A stretch of DNA of 64,000 nt from Ruegeria sp. EL01 (GCF_900313035.1 NZ_OMPS01000041.1:248001-312000); one strand, 5' to 3'. Shown: positions 1-11,091, counted from the stretch's first letter. The notes: generated from the sequence alone by a model not told the origin. Translations and numbers: made by a program.

Positions 1-580
<580 letters not shown>

Positions 581-697
581 TCCTCAGGCGCCCTTTTGCG
601 ATTTGGGGGACCCGTGGTCCCGTAAGTTACATCTGCGCGCGCGAGATATTTGGTTCACAGGGGAAAATCAAGCACATCCTGAGTGAAAAGCCGTAGC

Positions 698-1288
698 TTA
701 CGCCGGATTTTGCGTGACCTCAGCGGACTCCAGCGGCTGGATCAGGTCCGGACGCTTGTCAAACCAGCCATTTTCCAGGTGCTCCTCGGCAAGCCATTCC
801 TCGACCCGGTCCGCAACTTTCAGCGCCAGACCGCTCATCTGTTCTTCTTTGGTCCGTTCATGTCCGGATCCTTTGAAGGCACTGCCACCGGTGGTATCTT
901 CCAGAACCTGGAATTGTTTGCGCTTGGCCAGAAATTCCTTCTTGTTCACATCATAGACGTTCACCAGAACGATAGCCGTGCTTTTGGGATTGTAGATTAT
1001 TGGTATTCCGGGCGGTGCCAGCATGTAGCCTTCAAGGCTGATACCGATGTCATAATCCTGCGCCCCTTCATAGCGGCCCATGCGAATATTCACTGCGTTT
1101 TGGATGGCGTCTTGCCATTCTTCGGGCGTCGCGTCACGGGATACAGGCCCCTTTTTCGCCTTCTCGGCGAAGGCGTAGTTCACGCGGAGTTTGAATTCAC
1201 CCAGCGATTCAGGTTCTTCATAAACCTGCGTCTGGGTACATGCGCCCATCAGGGCCAATCCGGTAATCAGAGTCAGAATGCGTAACAT
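698..1288 (-). CDS. Putative lipoprotein of unknown function
   Basis: A 196-residue protein that I do not recognise. It starts with a short hydrophobic signal ending in a lipobox (LMGAC, Cys at residue 17), so it is probably an exported, lipid-anchored envelope protein. The mature part is mixed alpha/beta without obvious catalytic motifs; the last ~30 residues are acidic. It lies between parC and tuf on the same strand, about 100 bases from parC and 117 bases from tuf, so each gene could have its own promoter. The lipobox is visible in the translation; lipid anchoring is family knowledge and function is unknown. Confidence 0.8.
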   Translation of the reverse strand: MLRILTLITGLALMGACTQTQVYEEPESLGEFKLRVNYAFAEKAKKGPVSRDATPEEWQDAIQNAVNIRMGRYEGAQDYDIGISLEGYMLAPPGIPIIYNPKSTAIVLVNVYDVNKKEFLAKRKQFQVLEDTTGGSAFKGSGHERTKEEQMSGLALKVADRVEEWLAEEHLENGWFDKRPDLIQPLESAEVTQNPA

Positions 1289-1331
1289 TTTCTCTTCTCG
1301 ATAGGCCTGTTTTTATTGGGTGTAGCCCACT

Positions 1332-1356
1332 GATACGGTTTGTGCCAAGCCGTATC
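1332..1356. repeat. Inverted repeat between parC and the lipoprotein gene
   Basis: GATACGG (1332-1338) is repeated inverted as CCGTATC (1350-1356), with extra TTG/CAA pairing inside. On the minus strand it follows parC but no U-run follows the stem, so it is not a clear intrinsic terminator. It may be an mRNA 3' hairpin. Confidence 0.4.
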
Positions 1357-1385
1357 GGCGGAAATACACATCTTCTGAAACACGA

Positions 1386-3734
1386 TCAGGTGAATTTATA
1401 GTCTCGCGGGAACCCATACGGTGCCTTTTTCCCGACACTTGCACGTTTGGCCAGCCATGGGCTCAAGTCCGCTTCGTGACGCGTTTTGTCTCCGCCCATG
1501 GACCATTTCAGGCCATCTTCCCAGCTAAAGGTCGTCAGGTCTGACAGGCCGCCATCCAATTCCAGCGTGCCCTGACGTCCGCGTGCCATATTGTACTTTT
1601 GCAAGCGCACGCCTTTGCCGCGGGTCATCTCGGGCAGATCCTCGATCGGGAAGACCAGGAATTTCCCGTTTTCTGACACGACAGCCACGTGATCACCATC
1701 AACGGGCTTGCAGATCATGGCTGTTTCACTGTCTTTGACATTCAGCACCTGCTTGCCGTTACGGGTCTGGGCGAGGACGTCATCCTCGGGCACCATGAAC
1801 CCGTTACCCGCATCTGAAGCTACCAGCAGCTTACGCCCCGGTTTATGGATCAGGATATCGATGATCTGCGCTTCGTTGGGCAGATCGACCATTAGACGCA
1901 GCGGCTCACCCATGCCCCGCCCGCCGGGCAGATTGGATGCACTCAGGGTATAGAACCGCCCGTTCGAGGCAAAGACCAGCAAACGATCCGTCGTTTCGGC
2001 ATGGAAGATGAACCGCGGTCCGTCGCCATCCTTGAATTTCAACTCCCGGGTCAGGTCTATATGACCCGTCATGGCGCGAATCCAACCCATCTGAGAACAG
2101 ACGACAGTAATCGGTTCCCGGTCAATCATCGCCTCCAGCGGCACCTCTTCAACCTCGCCCGCCTCGGCAAATCGGGTGCGGCGCGCACCGCCTTCGTAGT
2201 CTTTGCCAAAGGTTTTCTTGGTCTCTTTCAACTGCTCTGCGATCCTGGCCCATTGCAGGCTGTCATCGGCCAGCAGGTCTTCGAGATTGGCACGCTCTTC
2301 CATCAGTGCATCACGCTCGCGGATCAACTCCATCTCTTCCAGACGGCGTAGGCTGCGCAGGCGCATGTTGAGGATCGCGTCGACCTGAACTTCGGACAGC
2401 TCACCTTCACCCAGCGCGGGTGAGACATAGTCGGCCTCATTGGTGGCGCGGACGTGGTCGATGCCCCAGTTTTCGCGCATCAGCGCGTCCTTGGGGTCAT
2501 CATCGTAACGGATGATGTCAATCACGCGGTCCAGGTTCAGGAATGCGACAATAAAGCCTTCCAAAACCTCTAACCGATGATCGATCTTCGCCATCCGGTG
2601 ACGAGACCGACGCAACAGTACTTCTTGCCGGTGATCAAGGAAGGCGCGTAACACCTCCTTCATCGAGCAGACCTTCGGCGTGACGCCGTCGATCAACACA
2701 TTCATGTTCAGGCTGAACCGCACCTCAAGATCCGAGTTGCGATAGAGCATGCCCATCAGGACCTCGGGATCAACGTTCTTGGACCGCGGCTCAATGATCA
2801 GACGAATGTCATCAGCAGATTCGTCGCGGACATCGGCGAGGATCGGAATTTTCTTAGTCTGAATCAGCTCGGCGATCTTTTCGATCAGCTTGGACTTCTG
2901 AACCTGATAGGGAATCTCGGTGACAATAATCTGCCACTGCCCACGACCAAGGTCCTCCACCTCAAACTTACAACGCAGGCGGAACGACCCGCGCCCGGTG
3001 CGGTAAGCCTGAGCAATATTTTCGGGTGGCTCGACAATGATACCCCCGGTCGGAAAATCCGGACCGGGAACGTAATTCAACAAGGTGTCGTCGCGCGCGT
3101 CCGGGACCTTGATCAGATGCAGGCAGGCATCGCACAGCTCGGCAATATTGTGCGGTGGAATATTGGTCGCCATACCGACAGCGATCCCACTTGATCCATT
3201 GGCCAGCAGGTTCGGGAACTGCGCGGGCAGTACAACCGGTTCTGTCAGCGTGCCATCATAATTGTCCCGAAAATCAACCGCGTCTTCGTTGAGGCCCTCA
3301 AGCAACGCCTCGGCCACGATGGTCATCCGCGCCTCGGTGTAACGCGAGGCCGCCGGGTTATCGCCATCGATATTGCCGAAGTTCCCTTGCCCGTCGACCA
3401 ATGGGTAGCGGACGTTGAAGTCCTGCGCCAGACGGGCCATCGCATCATAAATCGCCGCGTCCCCATGCGGGTGATAGTTGCCCATCACGTCGCCCGAAAT
3501 TTTGGCCGATTTACGGAATCCGCCCGCAGCGCTGAGTCGCAATTCACGCATCGCATAAAGGATTCGCCGATGAACCGGTTTCAGGCCGTCCCGGGCATCG
3601 GGCAGCGCGCGGTGCATAATCGTGGACAGCGCATAGGTCAGATACCGCTCGCCAATTGCACGGCGCAGCGGTTCAGCCACCTCACCCCCGTTGTCGGGAG
3701 CCTCCATGTTGGGGTCGTCGATCGTGTCATTCAT
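1386..3734 (-). CDS. parC: DNA topoisomerase IV subunit A
   Basis: Type II topoisomerase subunit that decatenates daughter chromosomes together with ParE. It is 782 residues long, typical for alphaproteobacterial ParC. The N-terminal breakage-reunion domain carries the catalytic tyrosine at about residue 132 ([11 protein letters not shown]). The C-terminal part from about residue 520 has the repeats of the DNA-wrapping beta-pinwheel. In the quinolone-resistance region the motif is [10 protein letters not shown]: Ala93 stands where E. coli ParC has Ser80 and Asp97 where it has Glu84. The gene appears monocistronic. Confidence 0.97.
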   Translation of the reverse strand: MNDTIDDPNMEAPDNGGEVAEPLRRAIGERYLTYALSTIMHRALPDARDGLKPVHRRILYAMRELRLSAAGGFRKSAKISGDVMGNYHPHGDAAIYDAMARLAQDFNVRYPLVDGQGNFGNIDGDNPAASRYTEARMTIVAEALLEGLNEDAVDFRDNYDGTLTEPVVLPAQFPNLLANGSSGIAVGMATNIPPHNIAELCDACLHLIKVPDARDDTLLNYVPGPDFPTGGIIVEPPENIAQAYRTGRGSFRLRCKFEVEDLGRGQWQIIVTEIPYQVQKSKLIEKIAELIQTKKIPILADVRDESADDIRLIIEPRSKNVDPEVLMGMLYRNSDLEVRFSLNMNVLIDGVTPKVCSMKEVLRAFLDHRQEVLLRRSRHRMAKIDHRLEVLEGFIVAFLNLDRVIDIIRYDDDPKDALMRENWGIDHVRATNEADYVSPALGEGELSEVQVDAILNMRLRSLRRLEEMELIRERDALMEERANLEDLLADDSLQWARIAEQLKETKKTFGKDYEGGARRTRFAEAGEVEEVPLEAMIDREPITVVCSQMGWIRAMTGHIDLTRELKFKDGDGPRFIFHAETTDRLLVFASNGRFYTLSASNLPGGRGMGEPLRLMVDLPNEAQIIDILIHKPGRKLLVASDAGNGFMVPEDDVLAQTRNGKQVLNVKDSETAMICKPVDGDHVAVVSENGKFLVFPIEDLPEMTRGKGVRLQKYNMARGRQGTLELDGGLSDLTTFSWEDGLKWSMGGDKTRHEADLSPWLAKRASVGKKAPYGFPRDYKFT

Positions 3735-3937
3735 AGATGATGTGATACGACGCTAGGCCGCCTGGGTAAAGCAAGCAGCGCGCATTTTACTGGGGACAAG
3801 TCGCGCTTTTTGCAACAGGGGGAGGCAAGTTCCGGATTTCCCCGGTTTTTCGACTCGTTGAACAAAATATGCTAGGCTTTCATCAATTGAATTGCTGCTT
3901 TTTTGTTGATGTTACGATTGCCTTTGGGGGGAGCGCC

Positions 3938-4567
3938 ATGACGCGCCTTATACTTGTTACCTTTGCCATGCTCGGCTGGACCTTTTACGTGATGAGCGGT
4001 GGTCCCGATTTTGAACCACGTGGAATACGCACTACTCAACCTGATCGGGTGGCATCGGTGGCCAGAGCGGCTTCGAAGAAAGTCGTTGCAGCGCCTGTTG
4101 ATGAATTGGTGACACGGACCGCATTAAAAACGGCCGACATAATCCCGCCGCTCGCCGAACCTGAACCGGCTCTGGACGAAACCGAGACGAAAGCCCTGTT
4201 GTCTCAAGTCGCTGCGGGCTTGAAAGCCAATCCCTCCTTGTTCAACGACGAGAATGTCACGCTGACGCTGGCCTCGTTGGAACAGGGCGTGAGTGCAATG
4301 CAGCAGGTCGCAACGGATGCCGACCCCCAGACGCCCGTCTTGCCGGAACCGAGCGAGGTGACGAAAGACATCCGCGAGGTTTCAGGGACGCGGGTGAACA
4401 TGCGTGACGGGCCGGGAACGATTTACCCCATCGTAGGCAAAGCCAGAATCGGCCAGCAGGTCGAGGTTCTTGGCGAATCGGGCACCGGCTGGTTACGGCT
4501 TCGCGTGTTGCCCGGGCAACAGGTTGGATGGATTTCCGCCTCACTTATCCAAAAAACCGCAAACTAA
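3938..4567 (+). CDS. SH3b-domain periplasmic or membrane-anchored protein
   Basis: A 209-residue protein starting MTRLILVTF after a GGGGGGAG ribosome site; this start is preferred to one 69 bases upstream because of the ribosome site and the N-terminal hydrophobic segment that follows it directly. The middle (about residues 40-140) is low-complexity and probably disordered. The C-terminal ~65 residues form a bacterial SH3 domain (VNMRDGPGTIYPIVG ... GWISASLI), a fold that typically binds peptidoglycan or peptides. The likely location is periplasmic, anchored by the N-terminal helix. Exact role unknown. Confidence 0.85.
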   Translation: MTRLILVTFAMLGWTFYVMSGGPDFEPRGIRTTQPDRVASVARAASKKVVAAPVDELVTRTALKTADIIPPLAEPEPALDETETKALLSQVAAGLKANPSLFNDENVTLTLASLEQGVSAMQQVATDADPQTPVLPEPSEVTKDIREVSGTRVNMRDGPGTIYPIVGKARIGQQVEVLGESGTGWLRLRVLPGQQVGWISASLIQKTAN

Positions 4568-4636
4568 CGTCTGGGTGTCATTGCCCTGCGTCTAAGCTCG
4601 CCATAGCTTTTGGTGGGGATGACGCTCGGGGAAAAC

Positions 4637-5464
4637 ATGCAGAAATCGATTCTAATTACTGGCTGCTCATCTGGTATCGGTCTGGACGCAGCACACGGCA
4701 TGCGTGCACGTGGGTGGCGCGTGTTTGCGTCCTGCCGCCAGCAACGCGATTGTGATCGGCTTCGGGCTCAAGGATTCGAAAGTCCCAGGATCGACTACGC
4801 AGACGCTGACAGCATTTCCTCAGGTTTTACCGAGGTCCTCACCGCGACCGGGGGAACTTTGGACGCGCTGTTCAACAACGGCGCACATGGATTGCCCGGC
4901 GCTGTCGAGGACGTGCCGACCGAGGGGCTGAGGTATATTTTCGAATCCAATGTCTTTGGCTGGCACGAGCTGACACGTCAGGTCATTCCCGTTATGCGGG
5001 CACAGGGCTATGGGCGCATTGTGCAGTGTTCATCAGTTCTGGGGTTGGTGGCTTTCCCATGGCGAGGGGCCTATGTCGCCACCAAATACGCCATAGAGGG
5101 TCTGACCGATACCATGCGGCTGGAACTGCGCGATACCGGCATCAAGGTCGTACTTATCGAGCCTGGTCCAATCACGTCGAAACTTCGGGAAAAGGCAATT
5201 CCGTTGTTCGAAAGGTTCATAGATTGGGAAAGCTCGGCCCTGAAAGAAAAATATCAAACCTCATTGCTCAATCGTTTGTACGAAGACTCGGGTCCCGATC
5301 GATTTGAACTCCCCCCTGCGGCTGTGACCGACAAATTGGCCCATGCCGTCGAAGCGCGTAACCCAAAATCCCGCTACTATGTCACTACCCCGACCTATAT
5401 CGCCGGGTATTTACGCCGAATCCTGCCCACCAAGGCCATCGACCGTATCCTTTCGGACGTCTGA
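4637..5464 (+). CDS. Short-chain dehydrogenase/reductase
   Basis: NAD(P)-dependent oxidoreductase of the classical SDR family, 275 residues from the ATG at 4637, which is preceded by GGGG about 5 bases upstream. A TTG at 4610 is an in-frame alternative. The Rossmann motif TGCSSGIG is near residue 8, the NNGA motif follows at about residue 85, and the catalytic Ser plus YxxxK (YVATK) are around residues 138-155. The substrate cannot be told from sequence. The C-terminal extension (LRRILPTKAIDRIL) resembles SDRs acting on lipid or retinol-like substrates, which is only a weak hint. Confidence 0.9.
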   Translation: MQKSILITGCSSGIGLDAAHGMRARGWRVFASCRQQRDCDRLRAQGFESPRIDYADADSISSGFTEVLTATGGTLDALFNNGAHGLPGAVEDVPTEGLRYIFESNVFGWHELTRQVIPVMRAQGYGRIVQCSSVLGLVAFPWRGAYVATKYAIEGLTDTMRLELRDTGIKVVLIEPGPITSKLREKAIPLFERFIDWESSALKEKYQTSLLNRLYEDSGPDRFELPPAAVTDKLAHAVEARNPKSRYYVTTPTYIAGYLRRILPTKAIDRILSDV

Positions 5465-5543
5465 GACGATTTTACCGGTTCGCTTTTTCACCGCGTGACG
5501 CTAGATGAGGCGCAATGCAATAAAATGCGGACGGTGACTTGGT

Positions 5544-5744
5544 ATGGACCTATTGATGGTCGTTTTGCTTCTGGCCATGGCAGCGGTTGTTGTCGTGTTG
5601 ACCATGGGCATCGCGAATTTCGGCAAAAGCGGTATGGACGCCGCGAAGAAAAGCAACAAGATGATGCGCCTGCGCATCCTCTTTCAGTTCATTGCCGTGA
5701 TTTTGATCGTGATCTTCGTCTATTTGCGCGGACAAGGGGGCTAA
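5544..5744 (+). CDS. HIG1-domain twin-transmembrane small protein
   Basis: A 66-residue membrane protein with two hydrophobic helices (about residues 3-24 and 45-62) separated by a basic loop (AAKKSNKMMRLRILFQF). The KxxxxNKxMRxRxxxQ pattern matches the HIG1 family, small proteins that in mitochondria and alphaproteobacteria associate with respiratory complexes. It ends 3 bases before the adenosyltransferase gene, so the two are very probably co-transcribed. The family call is from pattern recognition; the role in this cell is not shown. Confidence 0.8.
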   Translation: MDLLMVVLLLAMAAVVVVLTMGIANFGKSGMDAAKKSNKMMRLRILFQFIAVILIVIFVYLRGQGG

Positions 5745-5747
5745 CCG

Positions 5748-6320
5748 ATGGTCGTTCTCAACAAGATTTACACGCGGACTGGCGATGACGGCAAAACGGC
5801 TTTGGGCAATGGTGAGCGGGTTGCGAAGTATTCCGGTCGTGTTGCAGGCTATGGCACCGTGGATGAGCTGAACGCCTTTGTTGGCGTAGCCCGGTCCGAA
5901 GCGGACGGGGACGTCGAGGCCGCGCTTGCCCTGATACAGAACGACCTTTTCGACCTTGGTGCGGATCTGTGCCGTCCAGACATGGACAAGGATGCCGAGG
6001 CCGACTATCCGCCTCTCCGCATCGCCCCGGCGCAGATTGATCGACTCGAATCCGAGATAGATGTGATGAACGAGATCCTCGAGCCGCTGCGCAGCTTCAT
6101 TCTGCCGGGCGGGACGCGTTTGGCTGCACATTTACATGTATGTCGAACCGTATCCCGCCGGGCCGAGAGGCTGGTTGTGGAATTGTCGAACATGGAACCA
6201 GTCAATCCGGTGGCGGTCAAATACCTCAACCGTCTGAGCGACTGGTTCTTTGTGGCCGCACGGTGTGCCAATGAGAATGGGACCGCAGATGTCTTGTGGG
6301 TGCCAGGGGCCAACCGCTGA
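5748..6320 (+). CDS. cobO-like (PduO): Cob(I)yrinic acid a,c-diamide adenosyltransferase, PduO type
   Basis: Transfers the adenosyl group of ATP to Co(I) corrinoid to make adenosylcobalamin. The 190-residue length fits the PduO family. The N-terminal ATP-binding stretch TRTGDDGKT is at about residues 9-17, and the conserved RRAERLV and LNRLSDWFFVAAR segments are in the C-terminal helical bundle. The product would supply coenzyme B12 to methylmalonyl-CoA or ethylmalonyl-CoA mutases, consistent with mcd elsewhere in the window. It forms a two-gene unit with the HIG1 protein; etfB follows after 200 bases. Confidence 0.93.
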   Translation: MVVLNKIYTRTGDDGKTALGNGERVAKYSGRVAGYGTVDELNAFVGVARSEADGDVEAALALIQNDLFDLGADLCRPDMDKDAEADYPPLRIAPAQIDRLESEIDVMNEILEPLRSFILPGGTRLAAHLHVCRTVSRRAERLVVELSNMEPVNPVAVKYLNRLSDWFFVAARCANENGTADVLWVPGANR

Positions 6321-6520
6321 CGGAGGTATTGCGTCCAAAAGACATGATTGCCCAATCGATTAAAAAGACCTCGTGTCAAAAACGACAAAACGCGACGTCT
6401 CAAAGCCATGACGTGACGATTTTGCTCTGTTGTGAACGCGGCAGAAACGCTATTGAGACCGGCGAGAGCATTGGTGGAGTCGCTGCGCGGCTTACCGTTT
6501 TTTGAGGAGAAAGCGCTAAA

Positions 6521-7279
6521 ATGAAGGTACTCGTGCCTGTCAAACGCGTGATTGACTATAATGTGAAGGTTCGCGTCAAAGCGGACGGTAGCGGTGTTGA
6601 TCTCGCCAATGTCAAAATGTCGATGAACCCGTTCGACGAAATCGCGGTCGAAGAGGCGATCCGCCTGAAAGAAGCTGGCAAAGCCGACGAGGTCATTGCT
6701 GTTTCGATCGGCGTGAAGCAGTCGCAGGAAACGCTGCGCACCGCGTTGGCTATGGGCGCCGACCGCGCCATTCTGGTGATTGCCGCCGATGACGTCCATC
6801 AGGATATCGAACCGCTGGCCGTTGCCAAGATCCTTGCCAAAGTGGTCGAGGAAGAGCAGCCGGGCATCGTTCTTGCGGGCAAGCAGGCGATCGACAACGA
6901 CATGAACGCCACCGGTCAGATGCTATCGGCCCTACTGGGCTGGTCGCAAGGCACCTTCGCGTCTGAATTGGACATCGAAGGCGACAGCGCCAAGATCACC
7001 CGTGAAGTGGACGGCGGTCTGCAGACCATCAGCGTCAAGATGCCATCCATCGTGACCGTTGACCTGCGTCTGAACGAGCCGCGCTATGCGTCGCTGCCCA
7101 ACATCATGAAGGCGAAGAAAAAGCCGCTGGACGAGAAAACCGCCGCCGACTACGGCGTCGACGTCACGCCGCGTCTGGAAGTCGTCAAGACCGAAGAGCC
7201 GCCGGCACGCGCCGCCGGTATCATCGTGGGCTCGGTCGATGAGCTGGTCGGGAAACTCAAAGAAGCGGGGGCTGTGTAA
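6521..7279 (+). CDS. etfB: Electron transfer flavoprotein beta subunit
   Basis: A 252-residue subunit of the soluble flavoprotein that accepts electrons from acyl-CoA dehydrogenases and passes them to ETF-ubiquinone oxidoreductase. It starts [20 protein letters not shown] with a GAGGAG-like ribosome site upstream (TTGAGGAGAAAG). The conserved ETF-beta signature region (about residues 160-185, [20 protein letters not shown]) is present. Its stop codon overlaps the start of etfA (TAATG), so the two subunits are translationally coupled. Electron donors encoded in the window could include Mcd. Confidence 0.98.
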   Translation: MKVLVPVKRVIDYNVKVRVKADGSGVDLANVKMSMNPFDEIAVEEAIRLKEAGKADEVIAVSIGVKQSQETLRTALAMGADRAILVIAADDVHQDIEPLAVAKILAKVVEEEQPGIVLAGKQAIDNDMNATGQMLSALLGWSQGTFASELDIEGDSAKITREVDGGLQTISVKMPSIVTVDLRLNEPRYASLPNIMKAKKKPLDEKTAADYGVDVTPRLEVVKTEEPPARAAGIIVGSVDELVGKLKEAGAV

Positions 7280-8208
7280 TGGCTGTTCTTCTTCTCGCAG
7301 AGGTTAACAATGGCGAACTGGCGATGGACGCCACCGCCAAGGCCGTCAACGCCGCAAAGGCGCTGGGTGACGTGACTGTGCTGGCCGCAGGCGGTTCCGC
7401 CGCGGCAGCTGGTGAGTCCGCTGCCAAGATCGATGGCGTGTCCAAAGTGCTGGTTGCCGAAGATGCATCGCTGGGTCACCGCCTGGCGGAATCGACGGCT
7501 GCGCTGATTGTTGGCTTGGCCGACGGCTACGAACACATCGTTGCCCCCGCCACCACCGACGCCAAGAACGTCATGCCGCGCGTTGCCGCGTTGTTGGACG
7601 TCATGATCGTCTCGGATGCTTCCGGCGTGGTTGACGGCTCGACTTTCGAGCGTCCGATCTATGCGGGCAACGCAATCCAGACCGTGAAGTCAAACGACGC
7701 CAAGAAAGTCATCACCATCCGGACCGCCAGCTTTGACGCTGCAGGCGAAGGTGGCTCGGCCGCAGTTGAGGCCATCTCGGTTGGCGACAACCCCGGACTC
7801 TCCGAATGGGTCGAGGATAAGGTGGCCGAAAGCGACCGTCCCGAACTGACTTCGGCTGGCGTAGTTGTCTCGGGCGGCCGTGGTGTCGGTTCGGAAGAGG
7901 ACTTCAAACTGATCGAAGGTCTGGCTGACAAGCTGGGCGCTGCGGTTGGCGCATCGCGCGCGGCGGTCGACTCGGGCTATGCCCCGAACGACTGGCAGGT
8001 AGGTCAGACCGGTAAGGTGGTAGCTCCTGATCTGTATGTCGCTGTCGGCATCTCGGGCGCGATCCAGCACCTTGCTGGTATGAAAGACTCGAAAGTCATC
8101 GTCGCTATTAACAAGGACGAAGAAGCACCGATTTTCCAGGTCGCCGATTTCGGACTGGTCGCCGACTTGTTCCAGGCCGTGCCGGAACTGACAGAAAAGC
8201 TCGGCTAA
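7279..8208 (+). CDS. etfA: Electron transfer flavoprotein alpha subunit
   Basis: A 309-residue FAD-binding partner of EtfB. The C-terminal FAD domain carries the typical segments VVSGGRGVG (about residue 195), [21 protein letters not shown] (about residues 240-260) and [13 protein letters not shown]. It is coupled to etfB by a one-base overlap and followed by a hairpin terminator at 8231-8258. The low sequence complexity near the N-terminus (Ala-rich) is normal for the family. Confidence 0.98.
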   Translation: MAVLLLAEVNNGELAMDATAKAVNAAKALGDVTVLAAGGSAAAAGESAAKIDGVSKVLVAEDASLGHRLAESTAALIVGLADGYEHIVAPATTDAKNVMPRVAALLDVMIVSDASGVVDGSTFERPIYAGNAIQTVKSNDAKKVITIRTASFDAAGEGGSAAVEAISVGDNPGLSEWVEDKVAESDRPELTSAGVVVSGGRGVGSEEDFKLIEGLADKLGAAVGASRAAVDSGYAPNDWQVGQTGKVVAPDLYVAVGISGAIQHLAGMKDSKVIVAINKDEEAPIFQVADFGLVADLFQAVPELTEKLG

Positions 8209-8230
8209 ACTACAGCGTCGAACTGAATTT

Positions 8231-8260
8231 GAAGGGCCCGCCAATTGGTGGGCCTTCTTC
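8231..8260 (+). terminator. Terminator hairpin after etfA
   Basis: A GC-rich stem (GGGCCCGCC / GGTGGGCC with AATT loop) followed by TTCTTC. It lies exactly between convergent etfA and the DUF6473-like gene, so it may serve both strands. Confidence 0.75.
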
Positions 8261-9062
8261 AGTTCAGGTCCCGCAAAGCTGACAACACGGCACCGGCAAT
8301 CGCCCTATGGGCAGCCGGGCCAATCATGTGCGCAGCCATGGGCACTTGCAGTGTTCCAAACAGCATATCTTCAAGCTCATCTGACTCTCCTGACACGCAG
8401 ACAGATCGCTGGACGACACTGGCACATTGAGGTCTGAGTTGATCTGTCATGGCGCCATCCACAGGTATCGGGTCTTGCGTGTGATCACGCTGTACGCGCA
8501 GACACAGCAAAACAACCGGAGGAACGATGCGCCCCAGCAACGAATGAAGGTTCTGAACCCATCCCGCGCGCAACTCCTGCGCCACGAGATCAAACCGAGC
8601 GTCCGATTTGGCGTGCAACTTGCTTAACAGGTGGCGCACAAAATGAACTTCGGTGAAATCCTCCTCAGGATACAGATCAACCAGATCCTGCATCGGCTCA
8701 AGAAAGCGGTCATTCCGCCGAGAATGAACGCGATAGAACCGGTTCGACTGATAGGACACACAGGGCGCTTGCAACACACAAAGCCGCGACCGGTTGATCA
8801 AATCCAGCAGCCCCTGATCCCGCGACATCGCCTCGACACCACAAAACAGACTGCCAAAGTTTGCACATGTCTCGCCCAGTTGCGCCCCAAGAACTGCTGG
8901 AAACGGGGTTTCCACAAAACGCCCGAAGGTTTCGTCCCCACCCACACATGCCACGAATGGTTTATCCAACGAAGATACCGGGCCACGAAACCACCGCTTT
9001 GATCCAGCATACTGACACACCGCATCTTCGGCCCCACAAGGACCCGCCTGATGATAGCTCAT
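8259..9062 (-). CDS. DUF6473-like protein of unknown function
   Basis: A 267-residue protein from the ATG at 9062, preceded by GGGTGAG; a longer start at 9143 is possible but would add an unsupported N-terminus. I recognise a pattern common to a Rhodobacteraceae family annotated as DUF6473: LFRGP-like (RWFRGPVSSLDKPFVAC), ETFGRFVETPFP, then SNRFYRVHSRRNDRFL and DFTEVHFVRHLL. No catalytic role is established that I know of. It sits alone on the minus strand between etfA and the 3-hydroxyacyl-CoA dehydrogenase, both on the plus strand. Family name from memory, moderate certainty. Confidence 0.75.
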   Translation of the reverse strand: MSYHQAGPCGAEDAVCQYAGSKRWFRGPVSSLDKPFVACVGGDETFGRFVETPFPAVLGAQLGETCANFGSLFCGVEAMSRDQGLLDLINRSRLCVLQAPCVSYQSNRFYRVHSRRNDRFLEPMQDLVDLYPEEDFTEVHFVRHLLSKLHAKSDARFDLVAQELRAGWVQNLHSLLGRIVPPVVLLCLRVQRDHTQDPIPVDGAMTDQLRPQCASVVQRSVCVSGESDELEDMLFGTLQVPMAAHMIGPAAHRAIAGAVLSALRDLN

Positions 9063-9225
9063 ATCACTCACCCAAGTGTTCACCCGGTTGCCATATTGCG
9101 GTCTCAGGTATTGAGAAATTCCTAATGTGCGCATTTGAAGCAAATTCCACAGGCCTGATCCCCTTGCCGCCTGCCCCAGTCTGCCGATAGTGTCGCCCTA
9201 ACGCGCAGGGCAAAGGCAGCTGAAC

Positions 9226-10101
9226 ATGGAAGTAAAATCGGTCGGAGTGATTGGCGCAGGCCAGATGGGCAACGGTATCGCCCATGTTCTGGCGCTGGCG
9301 GATTATGACGTTTTGCTGAACGACGTCAGTCAGGATGCGCTGGACGCCGCCGTGGCCACGATCGAGGGCAACCTGGCGCGTCAGGCGTCACGGGGCAAGA
9401 TCTCTGACGACGCCATGCAAGCGGCCCTGAAACGGATCAACACAACGCTAGAGCTGCCACAACTGGGTCAAACCGACCTGGTGATCGAGGCAGCCACTGA
9501 ACGTGAGGCAATCAAACAGGCGATATTCGAAGACATCCAGCCGCATTTGTTGCCACATACGATTCTGACATCGAATACATCATCTATTTCAATCACACGC
9601 CTTGCCAGTCGCACGGATCGGCCCGAGCGTTTCATGGGGTTCCACTTCATGAACCCCGTCCCCATCATGCAACTGGTCGAACTGATCCGCGGCATCGCAA
9701 CAGATGAAGAAACGTTTAAGGCTTGCAAAGCCGTGGTGGATCGCCTGGGCAAAACGGCCGCAAGTGCCGAAGACTTCCCTGCCTTCATCGTGAACCGCAT
9801 ATTGATGCCAATGATCAACGAAGCGGTCTACACACTCTATGAAGGCGTCGGAAACGTGCAGTCGATCGATCAATCGATGAAGCTTGGCGCAAATCATCCC
9901 ATGGGACCACTTGAGCTGGCCGATTTCATTGGCCTGGACACCTGTCTGGCGATCATGAACGTCCTGCACGAAGGTCTTGCGGATACCAAATATCGCCCCT
10001 GCCCGCTTTTGACCAAATATGTCGAGGCCGGTTGGCTAGGTCGCAAGACCGAGCGCGGGTTTTATGATTATCGCGGCGAGCATCCTGTTCCGACGCGCTA
10101 A
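9226..10101 (+). CDS. hbd: 3-hydroxybutyryl-CoA dehydrogenase
   Basis: NAD-dependent oxidation of 3-hydroxyacyl-CoA to 3-oxoacyl-CoA in short-chain fatty acid or hydroxybutyrate metabolism. The 291-residue length is typical of the single-domain bacterial enzyme. The Rossmann motif [13 protein letters not shown] is at residues 7-19, the catalytic His-containing segment [15 protein letters not shown] is near residues 138-152, and the C-terminal dimerisation domain contains [16 protein letters not shown]. Closeness to etfBA is common in Roseobacters and fits a short-chain acyl-CoA oxidation role. Confidence 0.95.
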   Translation: MEVKSVGVIGAGQMGNGIAHVLALADYDVLLNDVSQDALDAAVATIEGNLARQASRGKISDDAMQAALKRINTTLELPQLGQTDLVIEAATEREAIKQAIFEDIQPHLLPHTILTSNTSSISITRLASRTDRPERFMGFHFMNPVPIMQLVELIRGIATDEETFKACKAVVDRLGKTAASAEDFPAFIVNRILMPMINEAVYTLYEGVGNVQSIDQSMKLGANHPMGPLELADFIGLDTCLAIMNVLHEGLADTKYRPCPLLTKYVEAGWLGRKTERGFYDYRGEHPVPTR

Positions 10102-10152
10102 CGCAAAAGCGGCGCCAGAAGCGCGACGCTTTCAGCAAGACAAGGGTAGGGA

Positions 10153-11067
10153 TTACGGCTTAAGCGATTTTCCCAAAGACAACGTGTGCTGCCTGAGCCA
10201 GGTCATAAAGCCACGAGGATCACGTTCCAGCAACTCCATATCACCGTCCGAAACAGGCTCTCCGATAACCGGTGATTGCGGTTTGTTGCACGAGCGAACG
10301 ATCTCGTGCAGCAAAAGGCCCTGTCTCAGGATCGGGGACACCCGGTTTGCGATCTGGTACCAGCGAGAGTTTCTTCCGGGGAAGAAAATCGGAACCACCT
10401 GAGCGCCGGATCGACGGATCATCTTGCCGGTAAAAACGTTCCATTCCTGTTCGATCGCTGGACCGAACCAATCTTCCGAAGACATCACCACCCCAGACGG
10501 GAACAGCGCAACAACGCCACCCTGTTTCAGGTGCTCCATCGCCTTGCCGCGCATTTCCAGCATCTTTGCCTGCGCTTCAGGGTCATGTGGAAACGGAACC
10601 GGGATCATGAACGAGGTTGCTGCTTCGTCCAGCCCGGTCAGAACCGAGCGGGTCAAAATTCGGTAGTCGTTGCGAACCTGTCCGATCAATTCTGCCAGGA
10701 TCATTCCGTCAACCATCCCATGCGGGTGGTTGGCAACAACGACAACGGGCCCTTCCTTCGGGATGCGGGCAATTTGTTCCTGCGGCGTGGTCAGGTCGAT
10801 GCCCATGATCTTAAGCGCACCACCCCAGAACCTTTGACCCCGGTAGTATTCGTTCTTTTTCTCAAACTTGTTGACCATCCGCAGAATGGTCAGCTTGCCC
10901 GTACACCACTCGATGGCGCGAATGGCGGTTGAGGTCCAGACATCGTCAAACGAGTTCGCATAGGTCAGAGTCCTACGATCGTAGATCTCACCCTGATCTG
11001 CGGTCCCATCCACCACCGGGCTTGTCTTGGTCTCGTGCGTTGTTTCCGCCAATTCCTGGTCTTCCAA
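10153..11067 (-). CDS. Lysophospholipid acyltransferase family protein (PlsC-like)
   Basis: A 304-residue acyltransferase of the 1-acyl-glycerol-3-phosphate acyltransferase fold. The catalytic motif appears as NHPHGMVDGM at about residue 112 (the family signature is HxxxxD), and the FPSGVVM segment at about 195 resembles the FPEG block. It lacks strong membrane helices at the N-terminus. It may act in membrane lipid remodelling; the acyl acceptor cannot be assigned. It is on the same strand as the PTS genes that precede it, 25 bases from the HPr gene, so read-through from the HPr operon is possible. Confidence 0.85.
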   Translation of the reverse strand: MEDQELAETTHETKTSPVVDGTADQGEIYDRRTLTYANSFDDVWTSTAIRAIEWCTGKLTILRMVNKFEKKNEYYRGQRFWGGALKIMGIDLTTPQEQIARIPKEGPVVVVANHPHGMVDGMILAELIGQVRNDYRILTRSVLTGLDEAATSFMIPVPFPHDPEAQAKMLEMRGKAMEHLKQGGVVALFPSGVVMSSEDWFGPAIEQEWNVFTGKMIRRSGAQVVPIFFPGRNSRWYQIANRVSPILRQGLLLHEIVRSCNKPQSPVIGEPVSDGDMELLERDPRGFMTWLRQHTLSLGKSLKP

Positions 11068-11091
11068 TTCTTCCTGTCCCGACGGGGCGGC

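Noticed and set aside
1332-1356. Intrinsic terminator after parC
   Set aside because: The inverted repeat is real but no U-run follows on the minus strand, so I list it only as a repeat.
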